From contig JAKSSP010000003.1 of the NCBI GenBank assembly GCA_024403035.1, forward strand, positions 62,001 to 126,000: a stretch of DNA of 64,000 bases, read 5' to 3'. Source of the DNA: Mogibacterium sp. GTDB lineage: Bacteria; Bacillota; Clostridia; Peptostreptococcales; Anaerovoracaceae. How positions within the stretch are numbered: the stretch's first letter is position 1; every line of letters starts with the position of its first letter. Below are positions 16,459 through 24,570 of this stretch, piece after piece. The position numbers were made by a program, and so were the translations under genes. The notes under the pieces were generated by a model. It was not told the DNA's origin. It worked only from the letters and a program-made list of their open reading frames with translations, and ran no database searches.

Positions 16459-18120
16459 ATGAGGAAATATAAATGCATATATGACATAGAATTCCAGGAC
16501 CTCAAGGAGATCATGGATTTTGTTGTCGACAAGTACGCGAACAATACGGCGTTCATCTATAAAACTCCTGACAGAAAAAACAAGGTCGAGATCACATACC
16601 GCAAGTTCAGGGATGATATCGACACTATCGGCGCGTATCTGATCAGCAAGGGCCTCAAGGGAAAGAGGATCGTTGTTATCGGACCTAACTCCTACGCGTG
16701 GCTGGCGGCTTATTACGGGATCGTTATCAATGTCGGCGTTGTAGTGCCGCTGGACAAGGGCCTTCCTGAAGAAGAGATCATAAACTCGCTTATAAAGTGC
16801 AAGGCCGATGCCATAGTCTATGACGAAAGCCTTGGCTGGGACTTTGATAAGATCATTGCCCATGAAGGTATAGCGGTCAGGACGCTGATACCTATGTCGG
16901 AGATCTCGCAGGAAGCTCTCGCGGAGCACGCGAAACTTGTCGATCAGTACCGGCCTGAGTTCAAGGTCATCGACAAGCATGCTACGGACATCATCGTGTT
17001 CACATCCGGAACGTCCGCGGACGCGAAGGCGGCTCAGCTCTCGCAGCGCAATATCGCTTCAACGATCGCCGCCATGAGAAAGGTGGAGCCTATATTTGAG
17101 GACGATGTTGAGATGATACTGCTTCCTCTGCACCATGTATTCGGAAACCAGGGAGTCCTGATGTTCATCAGTAACGGCTGCACCAACGTATTCTGCAGCG
17201 GACTGAAGTACATACAGAAGGAGCTCAAGGAATACGGCGTTACCGCATTCTTCTGCGTACCGCTCATCATCGAGTCGATGATAAACAAGGTGCTCAAGAC
17301 CGCAGAAAAGGAAGGCAAGCTGAAAAAGCTGGAAACAGGCCGCAAGATATCCAAAGCCCTGCTCAAGGTCGGCATCGATGTAAGACGCAAGCTGTTCAAG
17401 GACGTCATCGACGGACTTGGCGGAAAGCTGAGATTCCTTATCAGCGGAGCGGCGGGACTCGATCTTAAGATCCTCGAGTATGCTACGGACTTCGGCATCC
17501 TAACGGTGCAGGGCTACGGCCTTACTGAGACCGCTCCTACCATCGCGTCAGAGAGCTACTTCTACAGAAGAGCCGGCTCGGTCGGACACGCAATGCCGGG
17601 AGTCGAGGTCAAGATCAACGATCCTGACGAGGACGGCATCGGAGAGCTCTTCGCGAAGGGCCCTAACATCATGAAGGGCTATCTTGATGATCCGGAAGCG
17701 GATAAGGAAGTCTTTGTGAATGGCTGGTTCAATACAGGCGACCTTGCGCGTATCGACAAGGACGGATACATCTTCCTGACAGGCCGCAAGAAGAACGTCA
17801 TAGTTCTCAAGAACGGCAAGAACATCTATCCTGAAGAAATAGAAGCGCTGATCGACAAGATCCCTTACGTAGTTGAGGACGTCGTGATGGGCGAAGAGGA
17901 GGGAGACGACTACAGGATGGTAGCGCATGTGGTCTACGATCCTGAGGCTGAGGAACTCAAGGGAAAGAGCCTTGAAGAGATCCAGGCGATCGCTGACGCG
18001 GACATAGAGAAGATCAACGATGAGATGCCTAAGTACAAGCGCGTAAAACAGACATACCTGAGGACGGAGCCATTCGAAAAAACCACGACTCAGAAGATCA
18101 AGCGCCGCAAGATCAAATAG
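16459..18120 (+). CDS. AMP-forming acyl-CoA synthetase / acyl ligase
   Basis: 553 residues of the ANL superfamily. The adenylate-forming core shows YGLTETAPTIAS (A5), NTGDLARIDKDGYIFLTGR (A7-A8) and KNGKNIYPEEIE. The usual YTSGTTGxPKG phosphate loop is replaced by FTSGTSADAKAA, lacking the second Gly-x-Pro-Lys-Gly. The C-terminal lysine region reads KTTTQKIKRRK instead of PKTxxGKxxR. It probably activates a fatty or aryl acid, with substrate unknown. It stands alone between terminators and has RBS GAGGAGA. Confidence 0.88.
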   Translation: MRKYKCIYDIEFQDLKEIMDFVVDKYANNTAFIYKTPDRKNKVEITYRKFRDDIDTIGAYLISKGLKGKRIVVIGPNSYAWLAAYYGIVINVGVVVPLDKGLPEEEIINSLIKCKADAIVYDESLGWDFDKIIAHEGIAVRTLIPMSEISQEALAEHAKLVDQYRPEFKVIDKHATDIIVFTSGTSADAKAAQLSQRNIASTIAAMRKVEPIFEDDVEMILLPLHHVFGNQGVLMFISNGCTNVFCSGLKYIQKELKEYGVTAFFCVPLIIESMINKVLKTAEKEGKLKKLETGRKISKALLKVGIDVRRKLFKDVIDGLGGKLRFLISGAAGLDLKILEYATDFGILTVQGYGLTETAPTIASESYFYRRAGSVGHAMPGVEVKINDPDEDGIGELFAKGPNIMKGYLDDPEADKEVFVNGWFNTGDLARIDKDGYIFLTGRKKNVIVLKNGKNIYPEEIEALIDKIPYVVEDVVMGEEEGDDYRMVAHVVYDPEAEELKGKSLEEIQAIADADIEKINDEMPKYKRVKQTYLRTEPFEKTTTQKIKRRKIK

Positions 18121-18150
18121 TCAGCATAGAACAACTCAATACATGACAGG

Positions 18151-18187
18151 AAGCGCCATAGATTTTATCTATTTTATGGCGCTTTTT
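18151..18187 (+). terminator. Rho-independent terminator of the acyl ligase gene
   Basis: AAGCGCCATA (18151-18160) pairs with TATGGCGCTT (18175-18184), then Ts to 18187. Confidence 0.85.
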
Positions 18188-18281
18188 AGTGATAGTAAAA
18201 TTTATACGTAAACAGTCGCCGCAGGCATTTTGCAGCGGCGGCACTTGTATGCGTTTTTATTATGTAAAGGGAGATTATATT

Positions 18282-19550
18282 ATGGCTGACAATCAAAAAA
18301 TGTGGGCAGAACTCGGCATGAACCTTGAGATGCACGACATGCTGTGCGAGGTACTTCCGGGCGCTATCGGTGACGTATTCATGTCGCAGGAGAACAGACC
18401 TGAAGCTATGGACTACTTTGACATGGTCCTCGCTGATGTACACGGACTCAGACCTTCCGAGCTCGTTGAGTTCAGAAAGAACGGCGGCAAGGTATTCGGC
18501 ACATTCTGCGCTTACGTACCTGATGAAGTCATCTTCGCGGCAGGCGGAATCGCTACAGGCCTCTGCGCAGGCTCGCAGTTCTGGGTACCTGGCGGCGAGA
18601 GATATCTGCCGGCTAACACATGCCCGCTCATCAAGGCTATGCTCGGCGCAAGATTCGACAGGACATGCCCGTTCTACAGACTGGCTGATGTCTATATCGG
18701 AGAGACTACATGCGACGGCAAGAAGAAAGCTTATGAGATCCTCGGAACAGACGTGCCTCTGCACGTAATGGATCTGCCTCAGATGAAGAGGGAGAAGGAT
18801 TATCACAAGTGGGCTGACGAGATCAAGGATCTCATCAAGGTAGTTGAAGAGACAACAGGCAACAAGGTAACTCCTGAGGCTCTGGCTGAGAACATCAAGA
18901 AGATCAACGCCAAGAGAGCTGCTCTTCAGAGACTGTACAGCCTCAGATGGAAAGAGAACGTTCCTATCAGCGGAACCGACGTGCTGCTCATCTCACAGAT
19001 CGCGTACTATGACGATCCTGAGAGATTCACGGCAATGGTCAACAAGCTGTGCGACGAGCTCGAGAAGAGAGTTGCTGACGGCGTCAACCTGGCAGCAGGC
19101 AAGAAGAGGATCCTCATCAGCGGAACTCCTATGGCGATTCCTAACTGGAAGCTCCACAACCTCGTTGAGACAAGCGGCGGAATCGTAGTTTGCGAAGAGA
19201 CATGCACAGGCACAAGATACTTCGAGAACTTTGTTGACGAGAGCGGCACAAACCTGAACGAGATGGTACAGAACATCGCCAACAGATATATGAGCATCAA
19301 CTGCGCATGCTTTACTCCTAACACAGCGAGATTTGACGATGTAGTAAGGCTCGCCAAGGCAAGCAAGGCTGACGGAGTCATCGATGTAAGCCTCATGTTC
19401 TGCCAGACATACGATATCGAGGGCAGAAGCCTCGAAGAGAGATGCAAGGCGGAGGGAATCCCGTTCCTCGGCATCGAGACAGACTACACTGACAATGACG
19501 CTCAGCAGCTGAAGACAAGGATCGGCGCGTTCATCGAGATGCTCGGCTAG
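18282..19550 (+). CDS. 2-hydroxyacyl-CoA dehydratase family protein, probable double-cubane-cluster reductase
   Basis: 422 residues from ATG 18282, which has RBS AAAGGGAG. An in-frame ATG at 18189 overlaps the upstream terminator. HgdB/FldC-type fold with cysteines C76, C95, C114, C129 and C144 in FCAYVPDEV, ATGLCAGSQFW, ANTCPLIK, RTCPFYR and ETTCDGKKK. Only one dehydratase-type subunit is present, and an activase follows after a DUF3343 gene. This fits the homodimeric double-cubane-cluster proteins better than a two-subunit dehydratase. The small-molecule substrate is unknown. A strong terminator separates it from the next genes. Confidence 0.82.
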   Translation: MADNQKMWAELGMNLEMHDMLCEVLPGAIGDVFMSQENRPEAMDYFDMVLADVHGLRPSELVEFRKNGGKVFGTFCAYVPDEVIFAAGGIATGLCAGSQFWVPGGERYLPANTCPLIKAMLGARFDRTCPFYRLADVYIGETTCDGKKKAYEILGTDVPLHVMDLPQMKREKDYHKWADEIKDLIKVVEETTGNKVTPEALAENIKKINAKRAALQRLYSLRWKENVPISGTDVLLISQIAYYDDPERFTAMVNKLCDELEKRVADGVNLAAGKKRILISGTPMAIPNWKLHNLVETSGGIVVCEETCTGTRYFENFVDESGTNLNEMVQNIANRYMSINCACFTPNTARFDDVVRLAKASKADGVIDVSLMFCQTYDIEGRSLEERCKAEGIPFLGIETDYTDNDAQQLKTRIGAFIEMLG

Positions 19551-19590
19551 TTGCCGGAATCAGACAAAGAAAGTCATTTTTGAAAGATTT

Positions 19591-19627
19591 GATGGTGGGG
19601 CGGGAACGATTCTCGCCCCATCGTTTT
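19591..19627 (+). terminator. Strong rho-independent terminator after the dehydratase-type gene
   Basis: Core stem 19597-19606 pairs with 19610-19619 (GGGGCGGGAA / TTCTCGCCCC, one G-U) and can extend outward to about 16 bp, then TTTTG. Confidence 0.85.
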
Positions 19628-19665
19628 GCGAGATGGGTTCCGGGAAAACCCAGCGGAAAGAAGCC

Positions 19666-19838
19666 GGGTGTAGATCAAGAAGAAAACATCGCTGAATTAC
19701 ACCCGTTTGCATAAAAATCATTTGTATTAATGGCAAAACAGTTCAAATGGTGTAATAATTAATACAAAAAGTTGGGATCTACACCCAATTCCGGAAAACG
19801 GGTGTAAATTCCACTTCAAAATCGAAATTGTTACACCC
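19666..19838 (+). repeat. Three 39-nt inverted-repeat units (GGGTGTA ... TACACCC)
   Basis: Units at 19666-19704, 19748-19786 and 19800-19838. Each has GGGTGTA (TGGTGTA in unit 2) on the left, TACACCC on the right and exactly 25 nt between them. The internal sequences are unrelated and A/T-rich. Arms of different units can also pair: GGGTGTAGATC (19666-19676) is an 11-bp perfect complement of 19776-19786. The region has no ORF of note. It lies just upstream of the DUF3343 gene and is best read as an operator array or structured leader of unknown type. Confidence 0.7.
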
Positions 19839-19852
19839 ACTGCAAAAAAACA

Positions 19853-20116
19853 ATGCAAGAATACTTACACTACTACATATTATTTCAGAATCATACAGAT
19901 GCGACCGCAATGTACCGCTCTCTCAAGGGAAAGGGCATGTATGCCCAGATAAGCCCGACTCCGAGAGAACTTTCCGTCTGCTGCGGCGTGTCTCTTCTTG
20001 TCCACGGCGGGGACGTGGACAGGATAAAGGAGATAGCGGAGGCCGAGAAGCTGGCGTATCTCTCCATAAGCGGACTGAACAATACTTTCGACAATACCCG
20101 CCATAAATATGGATAA
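19853..20116 (+). CDS. DUF3343 protein (putative Se/S carrier-like)
   Basis: 87 residues, the usual size. It shows the family features: an N-terminal strand YYILFQNHTDA and the motif PRELSVCCGVSLLV with the conserved Cys-Gly. DUF3343 proteins are found with selenium and sulfur genes and with dehydratase activases, but their chemistry is not proven. No Shine-Dalgarno is visible before ATG 19853. A second DUF3343 gene occurs at 51686 in the yedE cluster. Confidence 0.82.
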   Translation: MQEYLHYYILFQNHTDATAMYRSLKGKGMYAQISPTPRELSVCCGVSLLVHGGDVDRIKEIAEAEKLAYLSISGLNNTFDNTRHKYG

Positions 20117-20152
20117 TATACGGATAATTACTGATAATATACGGATCATAAG
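20111..20152 (+). repeat. 21-bp imperfect tandem repeat before the activase gene
   Basis: Two adjacent copies (20111-20131, 20132-20152) share GATAATATACGGAT. The first copy overlaps the DUF3343 stop codon and the second ends just before the activase RBS. Confidence 0.6.
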
Positions 20153-20161
20153 GGAAAAGAA

Positions 20162-20935
20162 GTGGCAGAAAAACATATAGGAATAGATATAGGCTCGACC
20201 GCGTCTAAAGTGTGCGTTCTTGAGGAGGGCAAGGAGCCTGTTTATGACGTGCTCCCTACGGGCTGGAACAGCAAGATCACCGCGGGCATCATCAAGGAAG
20301 ACCTGCTTAAGAAGTACGGAGAAATCGAAGATTCGGACATCGTAGCAACAGGCTACGGGCGTATCAGCGTTGACTATGCCGACAAGGTCATCACCGAGAT
20401 CACATGCCACGGCAGGGGCGGCTATGAGATGATAGGCCGCGACTGCACCATTATCGACATAGGCGGTCAGGATACCAAGTATATAAATGTCAAGGACGGC
20501 AAGCCGATAGATTTTCTGATGAATGATAAATGCGCCGCGGGCACGGGCAAGTTCATCGAGGTAATGGCTAACAGGCTTGGCGTAACGATAGAGGAGCTTT
20601 TTGAACTTGCGGAAATAGGAAATCCTATCTCGATAAGTTCTCTATGTACTGTATTCGCGGAGTCAGAGGTGATAAACTATATGGGAGAGGGCAGGAGCCG
20701 CGAGGATCTGGCTGCCGGTGTCATCGACTCGGTAGCCCTCAAGGTCGCCACTCTCGTACAGAGGAAAGAGCTCCAGGATACGATAATCATTACCGGGGGC
20801 TTCAGCAACAACGAATTCTTCGCTTCGCTGCTGAGCAAAAAGCTGGGCAAGAAGGCGCTCGCGATGCCTGAAGGCAGGTACGCGGGAGCGTACGGCGCAG
20901 CTCTGCTCGCCCGCGAGCGCAGTGAAAAGGCCTGA
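20162..20935 (+). CDS. Acyl-CoA dehydratase activase (ATP-dependent electron-donating component)
   Basis: 257 residues, ASKHA fold. ATP-site motifs GIDIGSTASK (7-16) and IDIGGQDTKYI (98-108) are present. The single [4Fe-4S] cluster bridging the dimer is held by C124 (NDKCAAGTGKF) and C162 (SSLCTVFAESEV). It drives electrons into a dehydratase-type partner by ATP hydrolysis. GTG start at 20162 with RBS AAGGG. The natural partner is the 18282 gene product. Confidence 0.92.
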   Translation: MAEKHIGIDIGSTASKVCVLEEGKEPVYDVLPTGWNSKITAGIIKEDLLKKYGEIEDSDIVATGYGRISVDYADKVITEITCHGRGGYEMIGRDCTIIDIGGQDTKYINVKDGKPIDFLMNDKCAAGTGKFIEVMANRLGVTIEELFELAEIGNPISISSLCTVFAESEVINYMGEGRSREDLAAGVIDSVALKVATLVQRKELQDTIIITGGFSNNEFFASLLSKKLGKKALAMPEGRYAGAYGAALLARERSEKA

Positions 20936-20943
20936 AGAAAACT

Positions 20944-21696
20944 ATGAGAAACAGAAAAAACCGCGCGCTGTTAATAATGATACTCGCCCTCATACTGGCG
21001 GTCTTTTGCGTTGTACTTTTGTTATTCCACATGATCACATCGAGCAATCAGATGAAAGAGGCAAACGAGGCTGCTGAGGAAGCTGCACGCATGCAAGAGG
21101 AAGAAGAAGCGCGCGAACAGGCGAAACTGGACAGGATGGCGGAAGAAAAATCCCAATGGTACCTTCTGCTGGTGAATGAGTGGAACGCGATGCCCGATGA
21201 CTTCGATATCGAGACCGCAGAGGTAGAAGGCGGTTACGAAGTTGACGCGAGAGTGAAGGATGCTCTGAAGGAAATGCTGTCGGACTGCAGGGAGGCCGGC
21301 TATTCCCCGCAGATAATCTCCTCGTTCAGGACACGCTCGACCCAGCAGTGGCTGTACGATCACACAGCAAACAAGTCTGATACCGCCATACCGGGTCACA
21401 GTGAGCATGAATGCGGCCTCGCAGCGGATATAATCGACAGCAGCTCGGCCGGATGGAGCGATCCTCTCATAGACGAGCAAGAAGATCTTCCTGCTCAGAA
21501 ATGGCTCATGGAACATTGCCAGGACTACGGTTTCGTACTGCGTTACCCTAAAGACAAGGAAGATGTCACAGGCATAATTTACGAGCCTTGGCATTACAGG
21601 TACGTTGGAAAAGAACACGCCGCAAATATCATGAGCAACGGTATTTGCCTTGAAGAATACCTCAGAGACATGGGGACTTACTACGACCCGCAGTGA
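20944..21696 (+). CDS. Membrane-anchored D-alanyl-D-alanine carboxypeptidase, VanY/M15B type
   Basis: 250 residues. A transmembrane helix (about 9-30) and a Glu/Ala-rich coiled region precede the peptidase domain. Zinc ligands and catalytic residues fit the M15 pattern: SEHECGLAAD (H155, D162) and EPWHYRYVG (E214, H217). It would trim the terminal D-Ala from peptidoglycan stem peptides outside the membrane. The gene follows the activase by 8 bp, and a new promoter for the next gene lies directly after it. Confidence 0.92.
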   Translation: MRNRKNRALLIMILALILAVFCVVLLLFHMITSSNQMKEANEAAEEAARMQEEEEAREQAKLDRMAEEKSQWYLLLVNEWNAMPDDFDIETAEVEGGYEVDARVKDALKEMLSDCREAGYSPQIISSFRTRSTQQWLYDHTANKSDTAIPGHSEHECGLAADIIDSSSAGWSDPLIDEQEDLPAQKWLMEHCQDYGFVLRYPKDKEDVTGIIYEPWHYRYVGKEHAANIMSNGICLEEYLRDMGTYYDPQ

Positions 21697-21725
21697 TTGA
21701 ATTGAAAGGATGATTATAGTACAAT
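21697..21725 (+). promoter_or_regulatory. murT promoter; transcript predicted to be leaderless
   Basis: -35 TTGAAT (21697-21702), 17-bp spacer, -10 TACAAT (21720-21725). The expected start falls at about 21732, which is the first base of the murT ATG. No RBS precedes that ATG apart from GAAAGGA within the promoter itself. Confidence 0.6.
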
Positions 21726-21731
21726 AGCCGC

Positions 21732-23084
21732 ATGAAATTCAGAAGCGCATTAGTATACGGAAAGTTAATAAACCTTGCGATCAACGTGATCGACAAGAGC
21801 AGGGGCTCAAATAAGGCAGGCGACATGGCCATGGCCAAGTGCCCCGACATGATGAAACACTTTAAAGGGATAGATCCCTCTAAGGTGCTTTTCATTACCG
21901 GAACAAACGGAAAGTCGTCAACCAACAACCTGATCAACCACATACTTAAAAAGCAAGGATACAAGGTTGTGTCGAACCTTGAGGGAGCCAACCTGCTTAC
22001 AGGGATCTGCACGGCTCTTATAAAGGCTTCGGATCTGTCGGGAAACATCGATGCCGACTTCTTTGTGTTTGAGACGGATGAAAGATACCTGCACAAGATC
22101 CGCGAGAATCTGCCGTGCGACAATCTCCTGGTCACCAACATCCAGAAGGATCAGGTACAGCGCAACGGCGACCCGGACTATATCTACCGCAAGATTTCCA
22201 AGGTCGCGGAGGAGTTCGATATGAGACTTTTCCTGAACGCGGATGAGCCAAGGGCCGACTCACTCGGAAGAAAGGCGTCCAGAGCCGTAAGATTCGGAAC
22301 GGCTAGGCACAGCCGCAGCTTCACGAAGGATGACAGCTATGTCACGATGCCTTGCCCGGTCTGCAGGCACAAGATAGAGTTCAGCTATTACAATAACGAC
22401 AATGTCGGCGGGTTCAGATGCGTCCATTGCGGTTTCTCCAATGAGGACGGAGCAGACTACGTAACTGAGAACTCGGATTTCGAAAACAGGACATTCGCGG
22501 TCAGAGGCGTACCGTTCAAAATGCCGTACGACCAGCCGTACATGCTTTACAACTATTCGGCAGCGGTAGCGGCGGTAAAAGAGATAGCAGGCATAGAGCC
22601 TGAGGTAGCGGCTAAGGCATTCGCGGACTTCAGCAATATCTCCGGACGCTATGAGACCATCCGCTACAAGGGCAAGAACATCAAGTACATGAGGTTCAAG
22701 CAGGAGAACCCTGAGACTCTCCAGAACTTCATCAACGTGATCGCCTCAGACCCGGACGAGAAAGTCATAGTAGTGGGATACGGCACGGTAAACGATATCA
22801 TCCCGTCATACATCAACTCCTTCTACGGATTCGACTGTGATTTCTCCAAGATGATCAGATCGAACGTAAAGAAGTTCCTCTGCGTGACGGATACCGTCTG
22901 CTACGACGCGGCAAACAGTTTCATGTACGGCGGAGTCGATCCTTCTATGATAGAGATACTGCCGACCAGCGATGTGAGCGAGATACTCGAGGCTATCGCT
23001 AAGCAGGATACTGACAACGTATATCTCACCATGGAGCTTGCAAAATTCGAAAAGATGCAGGCCGTCGCAGGGAAGGAGGACTAG
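21732..23084 (+). CDS. murT: MurT-like Mur ligase family protein
   Basis: 450 residues. The Mur-ligase ATP loop ITGTNGKSS is intact (K61). The MurT-specific zinc ribbon is present (C208, C211, C230, C233), and the DUF1727 C-terminal domain follows. In known MurT the C-terminal domain carries a conserved Asp-Gly-x-Asp-x-Ser-Trp segment after an Asn-Asp. Here N354-D355 is kept but the following segment reads IIPSYINSFYGFD, so the acidic residues needed with GatD seem lost. It is paired with a GatD-like gene one base downstream. Confidence 0.85.
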   Translation: MKFRSALVYGKLINLAINVIDKSRGSNKAGDMAMAKCPDMMKHFKGIDPSKVLFITGTNGKSSTNNLINHILKKQGYKVVSNLEGANLLTGICTALIKASDLSGNIDADFFVFETDERYLHKIRENLPCDNLLVTNIQKDQVQRNGDPDYIYRKISKVAEEFDMRLFLNADEPRADSLGRKASRAVRFGTARHSRSFTKDDSYVTMPCPVCRHKIEFSYYNNDNVGGFRCVHCGFSNEDGADYVTENSDFENRTFAVRGVPFKMPYDQPYMLYNYSAAVAAVKEIAGIEPEVAAKAFADFSNISGRYETIRYKGKNIKYMRFKQENPETLQNFINVIASDPDEKVIVVGYGTVNDIIPSYINSFYGFDCDFSKMIRSNVKKFLCVTDTVCYDAANSFMYGGVDPSMIEILPTSDVSEILEAIAKQDTDNVYLTMELAKFEKMQAVAGKED

Positions 23085-23085
23085 G

Positions 23086-23844
23086 ATGATCAAAATAGCA
23101 TGGATGTATCCGGACACTCTTTACCTTCACGGTGAGAGAGGCAATGCTCTGGCGCTGAAGCACATCTCGGAAGTGTTGGGCGGAGAGGCAGTGCTTGATA
23201 AAGTGGATTTTGAAACGAAGGATTTTGATCCGATGGACTACGACATACTGTTCTTTGCGCCGGGAGAGGTCTCGTCATTCGAAGTGATAGGCGAGGATAT
23301 GGGACGCTACATGGACAGACTGAAGGAGTTCATCGAGAGCGGTAGGGCCGTCATCGCCACGGGCACCACACTCGGACTGTTCGGAGGAGAGGTCAGCAGG
23401 ACCGACGGCAGCAAGACGCACGGCATAGGTTTTATCCCTGCCACAGCGGTCGAGCGTGAGTATGTGTACGGCGATGATGAGCAGATAAACGCGGATTACC
23501 ACGGCAGAAAGATGGAAGTCGTGGGCAACCAGATCCAGATGATCAACGTCAGTTTTGAAGAGACCGCGGAGTTCAGACGTTTCGGCTCAGTGGTATACGG
23601 CATGGGCAACAACGGCAGGGACGGCATCGAAGGAGTGGTCTATAAGAACTCGGTCTTCACAAACATGCTGGGACCGGTACTGGTCAATAACCCTTGGCTG
23701 ACCGCAGAGATCATAAGAGCCGCGGCTGAGGCTTCCGGCAAGAATGTAAAGGCGGAGGATCCGGATTTTGAGCTTGAAAAGAAGTCGCTTGAATGCAAAA
23801 AGGTGTTCATAGCTGAAAAGAAGCCGGGCAGCATGGGACTGTAG
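23086..23844 (+). CDS. gatD: GatD-like glutamine amidotransferase family protein lacking the catalytic Cys and His
   Basis: 252 residues from ATG 23086 (RBS GGAAGGAGG), immediately after murT. The overall alignment to GatD is clear (VYGMGNNGRDGIEGVVYKN resembles the GatD region before the catalytic His). The nucleophile motif ICGGYQFLG of Staphylococcus aureus GatD is here IATGTTLGLFG, with T92 in place of Cys. The catalytic-His motif TYLHGP is TNMLGP, with L195 in place of His. The only cysteine is near the C-terminus. Glutaminase activity is therefore unlikely, and the pair may have another role. Confidence 0.82.
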   Translation: MIKIAWMYPDTLYLHGERGNALALKHISEVLGGEAVLDKVDFETKDFDPMDYDILFFAPGEVSSFEVIGEDMGRYMDRLKEFIESGRAVIATGTTLGLFGGEVSRTDGSKTHGIGFIPATAVEREYVYGDDEQINADYHGRKMEVVGNQIQMINVSFEETAEFRRFGSVVYGMGNNGRDGIEGVVYKNSVFTNMLGPVLVNNPWLTAEIIRAAAEASGKNVKAEDPDFELEKKSLECKKVFIAEKKPGSMGL

Positions 23845-23865
23845 ACGCGGCAAAAGGACAATAAA

Positions 23866-23893
23866 AAAGAGCTGTGCAGGGGCACAGCTCTTT
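23866..23893. terminator. Bidirectional terminator between gatD-like and CHAP genes
   Basis: Twelve-bp stem AAAGAGCTGTGC (23866-23877) with GCACAGCTCTTT (23882-23893), an A-tract on the left and T-rich right side. It serves both convergent genes. Confidence 0.85.
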
Positions 23894-23896
23894 CTG

Positions 23897-24499
23897 TTAT
23901 TCCGAAATCCTGGCGTATCCCGATATCACAGGGTCTGCCAGAGCGTATCGCTTCTGCCTGCAGCGGTCACTGGAGTTGCCTTCGACCGTAAACAGCTGAT
24001 CATTGACAACTGCGGTGACGATACCGACGTGATCAAGCTCGTTATCCTGATCCCAGTCGAAGAATACGAGATCACCGGCTGCAGGCACTTCTTCTTCACC
24101 AAGCCATTGTTTATGTCTCTGGAACCAGGCGGCTCCGTCGGCAACCATGGCAAACGAAGGCGCCTTGTCATTCTTTATGAATCCGCACTGGTCTTCGCAC
24201 CAGGATACGAAAACAGCACACCATTCAACGTGCGTACCAAAGCCGAACCAGGTCCAGAAAGGCTCGCCGCCCACGTTTCCAAGCTGACCCATGGCAGTGC
24301 TGATCAGCGGTTTATCCTCAACGACAGACGTGAACTGCTTCATCTCTTTGTCGTACTTGTTGTTTCCGATGGTCTTGCCGGTAAACCAGCCGGATGTCGC
24401 GAAGACCGCCACAGTAAGGATAACAGCTATGACCCGCTTTCTAATACGCTGCTTTTTCTTTTTGTTCCTTAATTCCTGTCTTATTTCTTCATCAGTCAT
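23897..24499 (-). CDS. Membrane-anchored CHAP-domain peptidoglycan amidase/endopeptidase
   Basis: 200 residues from ATG 24499 (MTDEEIRQEL). A longer in-frame start at 24589 would overlap the divergent gene. A basic N-terminus and transmembrane helix (about 22-40) precede the CHAP domain. C94 lies in VEWCAVFVSWC, H157 in DHVGIVTAV, and E173/N175 in VEGNSS. It would hydrolyse peptidoglycan cross-bridges or stem peptides. A TATAAT -10 on the - strand lies just upstream. Confidence 0.88.
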   Translation of the reverse strand: MTDEEIRQELRNKKKKQRIRKRVIAVILTVAVFATSGWFTGKTIGNNKYDKEMKQFTSVVEDKPLISTAMGQLGNVGGEPFWTWFGFGTHVEWCAVFVSWCEDQCGFIKNDKAPSFAMVADGAAWFQRHKQWLGEEEVPAAGDLVFFDWDQDNELDHVGIVTAVVNDQLFTVEGNSSDRCRQKRYALADPVISGYARISE

Positions 24500-24570
24500 A
24501 CAAGAATTATACAGTATTAGACAAGCGAGAACAAATGCTATATCATAGAGAGCAAAGAGAGGACTTTGTG

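Noticed and set aside
19666-19838. CRISPR-like array
   Set aside because: The repeats are only 7 bp, alternate in orientation, and unit spacing is irregular (43 and 13 nt). There are no cas genes.
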